In this document: positions 33,671 through 45,318 of the stretch, piece by piece
How the letters are laid out: each line of letters starts with the position of its first letter
Numbering within the stretch: position 1 is the first letter of the stretch
The notes under the pieces: model-generated
The model's database searches: none
What the model was told of the DNA's origin: nothing
What the model saw: the letters and a program-made list of their open reading frames with translations, nothing else
Made by a program: the position numbers and the translations under genes
Assembly (NCBI GenBank): GCA_026260175.1
Contig: JAKCWW010000927.1
Span: 4,347 to 68,346 of the forward strand
DNA from: Reticulitermes lucifugus
Lineage: Eukaryota; Arthropoda; Insecta; Blattodea; Rhinotermitidae
Direction: 5' to 3'
DNA length: 64,000 nucleotides

Positions 33671-36600
33671 TATCGTATTTCTCTGGGTCACATAGTGATT
33701 ATGACTCCATTAACTTTAAAGGTTTCTCTAGTAGACACATCGATTTTTAAGTGCTTAAAGCTGCCGAAGTTGCGTCAAGTGGATGAATTAACTTCATAAT
33801 AACACTGAGTAAATATTTATTTCACATGTATTTAGGTAATTCCTTTATTTCTGTATTCCTTAAATTATTTTAATGTGTATTTTCGATATTTGCTTATGGA
33901 ACGCTAGAAACAATGTGAATGAGGTCATTTAGTATAATTAATATCAAACAGGATATGAAGAATCCGGTGCAAAATCCATTTATTTCTTTCGTAGAATGTA
34001 ACAATGCCAACAGACTTAGATCTACGTTATTTTACGACGCTGTATCAATGCGATTAGATTGCGTCGACGTATTTGAGAAGATAATCATGCTGGAAAGATC
34101 GAAACGTCAGTAAGTAAAATTTCGTAACTTATTTCAAGATATTCTGTCCGTGTCTACCTGGAGGGACTACCGCAGAAGTCTCAGGATTGTTGAGTATCAC
34201 AGTCAGGGCTCGAATAGGATACAGCTTCAGTGCAAGTCAGGGCATTTAACGCTTCAGCTGCCTGTCTGTCTATCCTAATATAAAGCATTGTCATTTCCTA
34301 AAACTGCCTCTTCCGAAAACGGTTCTTAACATTTCCGCTTTTGTTCATGGCAGGAAGGATTCTAGTGTATATCATGGTTGCGGTCGGCAGGCGATTCTAA
34401 AGTTGCCCCACATAAATAGAGACGAGTTGCGTGGGCTTTACAGTTTGAAGTGTGTAGTTTTATTAAGGCGCGTAACACAGAACGAAAAAAATGCCGGTTT
34501 TAACACTACACCAAGTCTCCTACCAGGGGCACAAAAATGTTTAAATATCTAGGAACCGTCACCCAATTCGAGGCGCCACAAGGGCGACGAAGCAAGTTTC
34601 AAACAGAAGGCTCACAATTCTGGAGTGACCTATGAACCTTACTTATTCTGACGCCTTCTGCAGGAGGCATGTGAAATGATACATACGTATGTTTGTGTAT
34701 GTGGCAAGAAGCTGAAGAAATTATGCTGCAGAGTTTAGGCGCCACCATACAAAATGTATTCGCTCCAGCGATCAGGTGCCCTGAATTTGTTCACCCCTGT
34801 TTTATCTATTTTGCGACTTAGGCGTTACAAAACGCAGCCAAAGAATGGCACCATTATATACGCACACGTACAGAGGCGTGGTGCAGTCTGCCGCGCTACG
34901 CGAAACATTAAAATACGAAGCTTGTCTTCACTGCCATTAGTCCCACAGAATATAATTTCATTTTTCAACGTGACGCATATAATCTCTTCCAATTAAAGGT
35001 TCATTTCCCACCCTTCATACAACTTGTGCTGAAAATGTCGAATTACCGCTTCAAAACTGAAAAGAGCGTATTAGATTAGCGAAATTGAATAGCTGGCCTT
35101 CAATCAATTTCGTGGGCCCTATAATTGGCACTTCATGTGTCAGTGTTTGTTATTATCCTCAGACAAAAGCCTTCAGTTTCATTTACTTTTTCAAGTTTCA
35201 ACACTGAAAGCTGTCTTTGTTAATTTTCTGTTTCCCATATTTTCAGCACAAAGTGTAGACGTACAGACGTACTATTTCATAGGTCAATCCTTCTAACTGC
35301 AAATGACAACCAGTCTGATAAAATCGCCATTGAATTCCGGAAGAAAGTAATTTAAAACTGCACCCTTAAAACCGTTTTTCAACAGCAGTCAGTATGATAA
35401 CAGACTACGGACTGAAAGGGTGTTGCTTGTTTTTTGACTTAGTTGTAAAACTTGGTCCATTCTCCTGAAGGAGCTACATAGTTCGAGCTTATCTGACTAC
35501 AAGATGCTGCGAAGAATATCTGAAGCAAGGAGACGGGAAGTGACAGGAAGAAATATTCCTGGGAAGTTAATACTCGTACTTGTTCAGAGAACCAAGTAAT
35601 TCTTCACCGTTTACGGAATATGACGTTTCATTACAAGGGTCAGAACCAGAGTAACCAAATCTTAAATTGATGCATCATTCATCTTTCACTGGTGTATATA
35701 ATTCTTCAGTAAAGGCCAATGCAGTAGACAGTGTGTTACGGAGAACAAACTTCTGTTTAATATTCCTCCTGCCTATTTCGTCTGGGCTGGGCCATCATCA
35801 AGGTCAGCATGTACAGTACGATGTAGAAATTACTTGAGTGTTACATTATAAACCCTTGTCTCAAGTCAGCTGCCGTATTACACAGTATAATTTAATTTCA
35901 CGTATTTAAAAATACCATGTAAACGATCCAATATTTCCAGTCCATTATAAGATTTACTTGCGATAGACTGGGCAAACCCTCAAGACACGTCTTCCTGAGC
36001 ACGTTAGGTATACATACCTAATAACCCACAACCAACGTATGCTGTGCATATCCTCAGTGTGGGACACTCCTGTGAGCCAAATTAAAATAGAGTTAAACTA
36101 ATAAAATCTTTAAAAATGGGTGGATCATTAATGTCGTTGAAAATTCGCTTCATTACCGTAACGCCTATTTTTTTTATAATATTTATTCAATTACAGTCTT
36201 CTTATACACAAATATGTTTAAAATAGAATCACATCCCTTATGCTTTCTCGCTGTACGTAAATCCCATTTATTACATGCGTGCTACGTGCACCTTCCACAT
36301 AATCCACCGTCATTTAATATTAATAATATTAATATTCGTTTACCTCATTATGCGATGTTTTTTTTCATTTACCTATCCCCTTTCTGTTAACGCAAAGACG
36401 TGCTAACACGTGCGAAATTTTGAATCACTTCACATTTCATAACAAGAAGGTAGGACGGAACTTATACTCTCAGCATCTTGCTGAATTCTAATCACAGATG
36501 CTCTTAGATGCTATTCTGGTTCCGGAAACGAGCCTTGCTTTCAATTTCCGACCGCGAAACTGAAGTCAAGTTGATGCGCTATTTAAGATCTCGCATCAGG

Positions 36601-37050
36601 TTAGATCTTCCGCGGTTGTCTTTGAACATCACGGCCAGCCACCCCCCCGGCTAATAACACAAAGCCAGTACTGTCACCACATGTAATTAGCTGCACAGAC
36701 AATCTTTGCAAAAGCTTCCCGGGCAAAAATCACGTTCTAGAGCTTAGAGATACTTAGAAATGGGTAACATTCAGTTCCGAAATTACGTTATTTAAACATA
36801 GGTTTCATCAGAATTGTGAATTAATTGTTGTATTAAATTAAAACAATAATTTCTTTAAACATTTGTTTGAAAAAATAAAAATTATGGTAGAGAGTGCCGA
36901 AAAGTTTTTGTAATACATTTTTCACCGTGTATTCCAATTTTATCTGATAATGTAAGCAACAGAATAGCTACACAACTCTTCATCACAAATGCACTTAGTT
37001 TTCAGTCCCTACTTATAAACAGCAGGTAACGTTATTAATTAACGAGAACT
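33671..37050. other. AT-rich spacer, nothing recognised
   Basis: About 3.4 kb without a supported gene. A small perfect palindrome AATATTAATAATATTAATATT-like lies near 36317-36337. A weak GATGATG/CGAAAC-type motif near 35780-35820 may be a relic of the foldback family but is too short to call. Confidence 0.45.
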
Positions 37051-37235
37051 GTGGTAGCAGAACCAGAGGTTTCAACATCGTTAAAACAAATCCGACATTT
37101 TGTATGGTCCTGCATCCACGATCCTAACGACCTGACGAAAATCCATATCAATGTTATCTTCCATCTGTGTTTTGGTCTCCCTACTGTTTGTCTCAAGATT
37201 ATTTCCTATAAAATTTACTATGCATACATATTTTT
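37051..37235 (+). repeat. Repeat-E fragment
   Basis: GTAGCAGAACCAGAGGTTTC, CATCCACGATCCTAACGACC, AAAATCCATATCAATGTTAT, CTTCCATCTGTGTTTTGGTC and ATAAAATTTACTATGCATAC follow the order of the Repeat-E copy at 49905-50205. The 137-codon frame starting at 37051 runs out of this repeat into unrelated DNA, so it is not a gene. Confidence 0.55.
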
Positions 37236-37599
37236 AATTTTATGTTTTTATTTGAAAGACGTGAAGGTGAAAGGTATTGAATTAAATGCAGACCTACAGA
37301 TTTACTCCCCAAATTTAATTCACGTAAGTATAAATCTAATATGTAGTATATGTAGTATACGTATATGTTTCTCCAAAGAATTTGAATTTTTTTATTTGTC
37401 ACCCTTGTTTGGCTGTACATTGTGGTGCCAAGGTATAACAATCTGTCATCATGTACAAATTTAATTTAATGTGTCATCACACATGCAGTGTAACGAAACT
37501 TAATTATCAGTGATTATATATATATATTTCCCAGTAAAAAACATGGAATCACTCGTTTATTTTTCCCTTTCAAAAAACAAAACACTGGACATGCTAATA

Positions 37600-37850
37600 A
37601 GCATAGGCCATGTAATTTTATATTATATATACCGTGCATGTTATCATGAATCTGATATTGACCAACAAATGCACAAGAAAAGTGGCACGTATACAATGTA
37701 TTTGAGGAACCCATGCATTGATCTTTTGGAGTTTTTATTTAGTGTTCTTATAGTTGTACATGATTTTTGCCTGTTGGGCATTTGCGAATTTTATATTACA
37801 TACACCGTGCATTTTATCATAAATCTATTATTGACCAAATACATTTTATA
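37600..37850 (+). repeat. Spaced direct duplication of about 65 bp
   Basis: ATTTTATATTATATATACCG, CATGTTATCATGAATCTG and ATTGACCAACAAATGCAC (37614-37674) recur at 37788-37847 as ATTTTATATTACATACACCG, CATTTTATCATAAATCT and ATTGACCAAATACATTTT, about 174 bp later. A 143-codon frame (37510-37941) spans both. It is AT-driven (Y, I, L, F) and its internal repeat follows the DNA duplication, so I do not call it a gene. Confidence 0.6.
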
Positions 37851-37941
37851 CATGTCAGTATTAAATTTTAGACATAGGCCATGTAGTTCAGATTCATGGA
37901 CACAATGTGCCTCTCACACTTTGTTAGTTCTATATACATGA

Positions 37942-38682
37942 AGCCCTCCTTCGTACTCGTATATCTAGCAAATAGTCCTACATATATCTTTCGTAGCTAA
38001 AAGAGGTTGTCCAGATAAAACTTTTATACAATGGGGAGATTAATCGATAAAGCTCTGATAGACGCACTCAATTACGTAGTTGTATATGTTGACCTGTAAC
38101 ACTCTATTGAACTGTGGTCATGTCAGGTCTCTTTTTGATGGTCAGCAGATATCCACGATAACATTAAAGTGTAACATTTAAATTGTGGCATGTTATAAAA
38201 TTTATTAGTATGTTACTTGTTTTCACTGCGGCCAGTATCAATTAGAGATAGATTTGGATACTTTTTACTCGCTTGTAGCAGACATTTAGCCACTGTTAAA
38301 ATCGAGGTGATATTAAATCTTGCTTGCCACAATACAAACATTTCAGCTTCTACTGGTTTTCTCTTAGATTTAGAATTTTAAACAGCAAGCAGAAGGACGG
38401 TAGCGCGCTAATAAGATGGGGACATTCAGTTAGTCGTGCAAAATTCCGTAGTTCCGCGTAAACCGGCAGGAGTCACGTTTCTGACTTTATCTGCGATTAA
38501 CAAGGGCAATGGCTTCCGGATAATTTTGAGGTTTGGCGCAGTGATCATTGACAGGAATAGCTCAAGCCCTGAAATACGGGCAGACAGCTTGTCTCTGAAA
38601 GCAGTGCAGCCATGCTACGCCTAAGCAGATGTAGAACTTAACATTAAAATACTGCCATCAAAGTATACATTCAGTGTATAAT
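37942..38682. other. AT-rich spacer, nothing recognised
   Basis: No feature seen before the SINE-A target site. Confidence 0.5.
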
Positions 38683-38691
38683 ACCTGTATA

Positions 38692-38979
38692 AGGCCGTGC
38701 CATGGCTCAGGCGGTTAGTCGCCGGCCTCTCACCGCGGAGGCCCGGGTTCGATCACGGGTTATTCCATGTGGGATTTATGGTATAAAACGTGTCACTGGG
38801 AAAGGGTTTTTCCCCGAGTACTTCGGTTTTGCCCTGTAAATTTAATTCCACCGGTGCTCCATTACAAGGAAAAACGAAAATAATTAATTAAGCATCTTCA
38901 TCACAGGGTTGCACAATAAGCCTCAAGACTGTGGTGCGTCCGTAGCTTCTGCTGCGGGGCCATTCTCCACAAAAAAAAC
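38692..38979 (+). mobile_element. SINE-A, full length, 9-bp TSD
   Basis: Direct repeats ACCTGTATA at 38683-38691 and 38980-38988 flank the element. It has GGCCGTGCCATGGCTCAGG, A box TGGCTCAGGCGGTTAG and B box GGTTCGATCAC. The body continues with GTGTCACTGGGAAAGGG, TCGGTTTTGCCCTG, CCACCGGTGCTCCATTAC, CATCTTCATCACAGGGTTGC and GGTGCGTCCGTAGCTTCTGC, ending in an 8-A run. It abuts the left end of the foldback element that follows, and may lie inside it. Confidence 0.9.
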
Positions 38980-40090
38980 ACCTGTATATTTTATTTTCCT
39001 ACATGTTTCGGTTTGGTTACAACTCATCATCAGAGAGACGCGGGTCTGCAATACAGAATCATTGAATTCTTACGGTTTGTGCGTAGTGTACAATCTACAA
39101 ATTGGTGTAAAAATCACGACATTATTTGGCGTTCTTGCAACAAAAGACATATTTCGTGGAGATTTGAAATTAATTTTCTGTTGAAGTACAAAACCTTATC
39201 TTATTTAGATATTCCAAATTGTCACGTGAAGTAATTAAAATTGTTAAAAATATGAAAATAGGTGCAACTAGTGGTTGCGTTATCTATACGTATGCTATTT
39301 TATTCTCAGCATTGTAACTTTGGAACCTCTGAATGCTGTGCATAACAATAGAACCAGTTTTTTTAATGACTCACCCTACTGTTTTTGGAGACCATATTTT
39401 CGTATAATATTGCGTGGCTCTGGTCTTGTGGGCCTTATTGATTGTAGTACGTTTTTATTGTGTGGTGCCTGCTTCTTGCGTCATATCGAGCGAACGGTCT
39501 GCGGAGTACAGCTGGTCTGTTCTTGAGTAGGTATCCAGTAGTTACTACCTCTCACTAGCAGACCAGCTGTACCCCACAGACTGTTCGGTCGGTATGGTGC
39601 AAGCAAGAAAATGCAAGGAAAAACAAGCACTGTAACCAGCAAGGCCTACGAGAACATACAAGAATAAAATTGTATCTATAATGACACATTAGAAAGACGG
39701 ATTCTATTGCCATGCACAGTATTCAGAGGTACCAACGTTATGATCTTAGGTAGAAAATTGCATACATGTAGATAACGCAGCCACTGGTTGCTATTATTTT
39801 TATATTTTTAACAGTTTTAGTTCTTTCACATTACAGTAGAATACCTAAATAAGATAAAGTTGTACTGCTGTGGAAATTTAATCACAAAACTCCGCAAAAT
39901 ACGTATTTTACTGCAGGGGCGCACATATAATATCGTGACTTTTACACAGACCTGTAGACTGTACGCTATGTATAAGGCATATGACTTAAATAATTCTGCA
40001 ATGTAGACTTGTGTATTCCTGATGGTGGTTTATAAATAAACCAAAACATGTACATGAATAAAACACATCTGTATTATTATTATAAGTATA
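38980..40090. mobile_element. Foldback element, about 1.1 kb, arms about 540 bp
   Basis: The two halves are inverted copies meeting near 39539. Paired blocks, left against right reverse complemented, include: CTACATGTTTCGGTTTGG with GTACATGTTTTGGTTT; ACCTTATCTTATTTAGATAT with ACTTTATCTTATTTAGGTAT; GGTTGCGTTATCTATACGTA with GGCTGCGTTATCTACATGTA; GAACCTCTGAATGCTGTGCA with GTACCTCTGAATACTGTGCA; and GTACAGCTGGTCTG with the same. The loop is only tens of bases. Arm identity is roughly 70-75 percent, so the element is old or the arms diverged before insertion. No transposase frame is present. Superfamily is unknown; TSDs are obscured by the SINE-A at the left end. Confidence 0.8.
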
Positions 40091-42320
40091 ATAAGTGTGT
40101 ACTCTGATTATTGTTTAATGTATATGCCTTGCCGAGTGCAGAGAGAGGCGAGTTATTGCAAAGGTTCACAAATATACCTTCAAAATGATACAAGTGTTTT
40201 CCAAGTGCACGGAATTAAAGCCAGGCTGCCTGAATACATAAACAGAGAACTTAATTTAATATTTATTAGTGTGCAGTATGTGCTACTCTGTCTATATGTT
40301 TGAAAGGAATGGAGGAAAGTGGGCGAATATAATCATGTTAATATCAGTGGTATTACAATTAGTCCGGTCAGGTTTACATTGTGTTTCCTGTTTTCTGTCA
40401 CAATGTGTAACTAATGTTCTGTGCAGAGGTACAGTGCTTCTCGTTACCGATGCAAAGGCCTCAAGCTACGATCCATTGCGTGACGTCAAATGTATGGACC
40501 GAATTCTCAGCTGCTTTTGTATAAAGAATAGGCCGCGGTCGACAGAGACGTGAATACCCACAGGGCGTCTTCAAAATACCCTTGCCGATGGCTGCTGGAC
40601 GCTTTCCCATTCGCAGATTCACTCAGTGTAATGAACGTTAACTTTGTGGACACAGAAAAACATGCGTTCTGCGTTTAGTTTTGTCTTTGTCTCATATAAT
40701 GGCCTGTAAATTTCAATCTGAAAACCCCTGCTTTTCTGTGAAGTAGATAGGCAGTGACCAATACCAGTTCATCCTGCAATAATTTCCAGCATTCTTACTT
40801 ACCATACGTGATAACGTATGAAGCGACAGGTTCAGATGTAGGTGTAGATATATATATATACATATATATATATATAGCTGTGAGCTGAATGGGCCCCAGC
40901 TTTGTTAAGGATGGTGTTAATTTAAACATGGGAAAGAGTACAGAAAGTCTTAAAAAATTGTACAGGTCATTTATTATGATTGGATGTAAGTTAAAATGTA
41001 ATTATGAAGATTAATTTAGTGGAACAGAGTTGCAGAGATTCTTCAAAGCAGTTGTGACATGTATTAGTGAAAAAGTAGTGAAGCTGTGAAAACTGTAAGC
41101 ACTGAAATACAAATACATTGTATTACTGAGGCAATAGATTAATACTGCCTCCAGAGGTGAAAATGTAAGGGCAAAGATGAAAAAACAAATTTCTGCTAGG
41201 GTACTGAAAAAGAAGGCGCGCATAAACAACACAATATCCGCTTATTTGCGCCTAAGGTAGTTGGTTTCCCTTGTCTTTTAAATAACGGTAAGACTGATAC
41301 TGTGACGTGGCTGTTTATTGACAGAATGCACCAAAAAAGAACGGGCATTAGTTACAGACTTGTGTGGTCAGAAGGTGTGAAGCCTTACAAAATATTAATA
41401 GAGCAGAAGAAAAACTACGGCTTGGAGGAAGAATTTAAGGAATGGGACGAGTGTCGTTATCATGCCTGTTGTGGATGACAGGCAGTGAGGACAGTACGCA
41501 GCTCACCGTGAAGTTAGTGCAAGCGATAGCAATTCCTGCTTGTTTTCGGGGTGGTGCATGTTCGGGATATCCGTGGGGTCACCAACTTTTCTGGGTCTTT
41601 TGTGGTTTTATTCAGGGTCAGTAGATAAATGCCGGGATAGAACGTCAAGTTAGGCTACGGCCGCTTCCTCACACATCCTTTTCGATTAATTACACTCTAG
41701 TAGCCCTAGAATTCGATGCGATATTTTTTGGGCAACTCGTAGGGTCATATAATAAACCAAAAATACATACGAAGGATTGACTACAAGATTCAAAGTAGCA
41801 CAAAATCGACAATGGTGAGATTCATTTGATAGATCGTGATAAAGAAGTGGTGCAACATTTACGCAAGGCTTGTCTTATAGTGCTTCATTATGAGAGAATC
41901 AAGAAACCTGTTGTCTGTTGTACCAAAAAACATGCAAACCAATGGTAATAGTATAGGGAAATAAGATGTCTCTTTTGTGATCACTTTGTCAAAATTCTCA
42001 ACAGAGTTATTTTAAATATTTGACTTGCCTCTATAATTGAACACGAACTGTTGAGAACACTATTCCAGAGTTTATGGTAGTATAATGGGTGATGACACTG
42101 GATTTTTGGTCACGACATGAACAGCTCTAATAGGACTAACTGCACAGATTAAGCTGAACCCTTCGTGACGATATTTAGATGGGCCTGTGTGTTTTAAGTT
42201 ATGCTGTAAAGAAATTTTGATTTTCCGAGGGTGGCAATGAGAGTTTCTTCAAAATTGGTGGCTGTAGCATTATAATTATGCACACCAACACAGCTAAAAC
42301 TGCACCTGGTTTCCGAATAA
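40091..42320. other. Spacer with TA microsatellite
   Basis: No gene supported. An imperfect (TA)n run lies at 40847-40876. A short palindrome, CATACGTGATAACGTATG, is at 40803-40820. Confidence 0.5.
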
Positions 42321-42329
42321 TTTTGTTCG

Positions 42330-42614
42330 TTTTCAGTTTTTAAACCAACGAATGCACTTTTTGTATTTCTGTTACACTTTTACCCTACATATGTTTCGGC
42401 CGTGACTCGGCCATTATCAGGGGTACACTGATAAGTTCACTTCAGTGTTCACTGGTCCATTTGGTATTATCACAGAACCGTTACCAAAGGACCAGTGAAC
42501 AGTGAAGTGAACTTATGAATGTACCCCTGATGATGGCCGAGTCACGGCCGAAACATATGTAGGGTGAATTGAACGGAAATAAAAAAGTGCATTCGTTGGT
42601 TTAAAAACTGAAAA
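42330..42614. mobile_element. Young palindromic transposon, 285 bp, about 9-bp TSD
   Basis: The element starts TTTTCAGTTTTTAAACC and ends with its complement. Arms of about 125-130 bp are about 95 percent identical: CCAACGAATGCACTTTTT, CCCTACATATGTTTCGGCCG, TGACTCGGCC, AAGTTCACTTCA and GTTCACTGGTCC all recur inverted. The loop is short (around GGTATTATCACAGAACCG). The direct repeat TTTTGTTCG at 42321-42329 and 42616-42624 looks like a TSD. Long TIRs with 9-bp TSDs suggest a Mutator-like non-autonomous element (inference). No coding capacity. Confidence 0.8.
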
Positions 42615-42624
42615 TTTTTGTTCG

Positions 42625-43447
42625 TTTGTTCGGTTGTTCGGTCTTAAATTTTTTGTTCTTCGCATAGAAGTGTGCTGTTTTTTTCTGTTAAGTAACTGAA
42701 TATTTTGTTGTTATGGCTGTTTATATTAACAATTTGGTTAAACTTAACTATATATTTAAACAGTTTAGGAGGATATGATACAGCCTGTTCTCGGAATCAA
42801 AATAGAAATGCAACACAATATAAAGAAAGGAGCCATTTGGGTACAGGCCGATTGTGCTCGCGTAATACAAGCATAGTGTTTTCCGCAACGTATGGGTTTA
42901 GGTCACGTCACCTTGAGTTCCACTTCTGCTCGTTACACGAACATGAATAGGTTCTGTCGATAAACATCTATCTGACCAAACAACTATCTAAACAACCAAC
43001 AACAAATACTGAAGCAACTCTCCAAACGCCGGAAACTAGCCGCCAGCCAAACAAGCAATCAACTAGTGAAGGCTCCAGCTGAGCATCCCAACAGTCAGTT
43101 AAACAAAAGGAGCTAGAACTAAATAACTGAGTCTACAATTCGCTGCCTGCCTTGTACAGATCTTTCCTTACACAGCTGGGACAGAAACCAACGTGATTAT
43201 TTCCACAAACCCGTAATGAGATCTTTAAAAAAAATACCGTTGATATGTATGACGTAACGCCTAAAAGCATCATAAATCTGCTTGGGCTTTTCACACTGAA
43301 GAAGCGAATTTCTGCTGTCTGTGACTAACATAGGTTTAAACTCTCACGAGAATTAGCCTAGCTTTAAGTGCAAGGTAGGTAGGGAGGCAGGCTTTACATG
43401 TTTCCGATTGTTTACACGCTAACGTGGCGTAGTGTAAATGCCACAGC
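42625..43447. other. Spacer with AAC-rich tract
   Basis: Bases 42965-43095 are rich in AAC/CCAA words (CAAACAACTATCTAAACAAC, AGCCAAACAAGCAATCAAC), roughly the complement of the GTT-rich tract at 22395-22500. Nothing else is recognised. Confidence 0.5.
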
Positions 43448-43672
43448 ATGCAGCGCCGTAATTGGCAAATTATTGGAGTGCTTGTGATGATGGTCCTGGT
43501 AGCCGAAAGTATGCGTGTGTACAGTAAAGGCAGAAGACCCCTCTGTTGTTCGCCTCCATACAGAAGCTGTAGACAGCCACTTCGTATAGTCCTTCAGAAG
43601 CTCTTAGTTACTCCTATGGTGAAGAAATTATATGTCCAATATCTCTTCGTAATATCCCGACTCTGGATTTAA
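43448..43672 (+). CDS. Candidate secreted-peptide exon (weak)
   Basis: A 74-codon frame opens MQRRNWQIIGVLVMMVLVAE, which has the form of a signal peptide: a basic start and a hydrophobic core ending in VAES. It is followed by a basic, cysteine-bearing stretch, KGRRPLCCSPPYRSCRQPL. That layout fits the first coding exon of a small secreted or neuropeptide precursor. Possible splice donors are GTATAG after RQPLR and GTGAAG after LLVTPM. I recognise no family: the CC-x6-C spacing matches neither insulin A chains nor the insect neuropeptides I know. Length, context and lack of a second exon make chance quite possible. Confidence 0.2.
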   Translation: MQRRNWQIIGVLVMMVLVAESMRVYSKGRRPLCCSPPYRSCRQPLRIVLQKLLVTPMVKKLYVQYLFVISRLWI

Positions 43673-45033
43673 TTTTGAGTCAGTTGAATCCAACCCACAG
43701 CATTATTATAGTTCTTTAATGTCAATGTAATGCTTCTTTCTACAGTAAACACAGATGCTTTTTTAACAGTTTAAGAATGACATTCATCTACATTATATGG
43801 TTTACACAAAATTTCAATTTTCTATCTCACAGAGAACAGGCTCCATGTGCTTTGTAAAGGCAGATAGTTTAATTCTAGCTTGCTTGACGTGCATATTGAG
43901 CACTCACAAGTAGTTATGGCCGCTAATTTAATGGCACGCTATGCCAAAGCTGGAATTTTTGTCGTAACACGTAAGATGTGATGCGTCTGCATTTTAATGC
44001 CCTGTAATTTTCTTGAACGTAAGGAGGTGTGTCCAGAAGTTACCTTTTCACCATAACACAATGTACAGCAGTGCTGTAGCTTGGCCATCGTCTTAGCTAT
44101 CTCTAGTCCTAAGAGTATAAGTTTGTATGAATGCTATAACAATACTGCAGCTGCCTTAAAGAGACTAAATGAAAGCAGGCATAACGATACAAAAGTGCGC
44201 TTAAATTGGGACTGGAGAATCCAATATAAAGAAAGGACTCTGTAACAAGTGGATGTTAATAAAACGCTAATTTTAAAACGCGTAAAATATATATGAAATG
44301 AATATTATTTTCTATCAGTCACACAACCCAACAGATATTCAGTGCACGAAAGCCTGGGGTTCTTGCCAGGGAAATTCGTAGCATGAAAAAGTACGAATCA
44401 GCCATATGCAAGTGACTGCCACAAAGTATATAGACTACGTCCTTAAGTAAGATAGTCGATGGAATAATTAACACGTTCGTTTCTGTGTGACGTATCTGAT
44501 GTGTAAAATTATGCGCAGGAAACTACATTTTGGGCTTCTGAATGTAACAGACGTAGAACGTAATCGGAAATAGAAGGCACCTTGCTTCCTTCCATGAATC
44601 ATTAATACAGTGCAGTGCTACAGTTGGATGCCGTCTCAACTATAACCTCTAAATAATTAAAGGCATTAGCGGTCTAACTTTACGCCCCGAGTAAAATAAA
44701 ACAGAGTAGTCATGCCTAATTAACTTAAATGTATGTTAATTTATAATACATGAGACTCTTTGAAGAGGAAAATACATGACGCCATGGGAAACTGACTGAA
44801 AATACTGGGCGATATAAGTCCTTGTATGGTCTTACATATTTAGCTTACCGCAGCAATAAAGTTTCTGACGGTAGAGTGCATTAAATTGCCCTGTAAAACA
44901 GCTAACGATAGAGGCGTAAAAAAGATGGTGAGATAATTAGCATTCATTGAACAGACTTGTGACTCCTCAGCACTGTAATGTAAGAGCAGTAACACCGACA
45001 GCTGCGTGGGTTGCGACTAACTATGTTCCCCAC
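43673..45033. other. AT-rich spacer, nothing recognised
   Basis: No supported gene or repeat from the families described here. Confidence 0.5.
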
Positions 45034-45045
45034 TACATCAGACTT

Positions 45046-45306
45046 TTTTTTTCCAATGGCTCGACAGCCCCTTGGGGGCCTAGGTCGCCTCTTTTTTCGA
45101 GGCTTCACGATCACACACTTTTAGACACAACCACACTCGGTAAGACTCCTCTGGACGAAGGACCAGCCCGTCGCAAAGACATCTACCTGACAACACACAA
45201 CACTCACAAGAGACAACCATGCTCTCGGCGGGATTCGAACCCACAATCCCAGTAAGCGAACGGCCGTATACCCACACCTTAGACCGAGCGGCCACTGGGA
45301 TCGGCC
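45046..45306 (-). mobile_element. SINE-B, full length
   Basis: On the minus strand it starts GGCCGATCCCAGTGGCCGC and has A-box region CTCGGTCTAAGGTGTGGG and B box GGTTCGAATCCCGCC. The middle carries TCTCTTGTGAGTGTTG and TCGTCCAGAGGAGTCTTACC. The tail is GATCGTGAAGCCTCGAAAAA, GAGGCGACCTAGGCCC, GGGGCTGTCGAGCCATTGG and then a short A-run. Near-identical direct repeats lie at 45034-45045 (TACATCAGACTT) and 45307-45318 (TACGTCAAACTT). This copy defines the tail seen at 1-63, 12779-12826 and 25041-25107. Confidence 0.9.
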
Positions 45307-45318
45307 TACGTCAAACTT

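Noticed and set aside
33383-33799. 138-codon frame
   Set aside because: It is the translation of a SINE-C copy running into flanking DNA.
35740-35830. Possible foldback arm with CCATCATCAAGG
   Set aside because: Match to the 38980 and 42330 families is too short and has no partner arm.
37051-37464. 137-codon frame
   Set aside because: Its first part lies in Repeat-E and the rest is AT-rich sequence; not one conserved unit.
37510-37941. Longest gap-free frame (143 codons)
   Set aside because: AT-driven composition, internal DNA duplication, no domain and no splice support.
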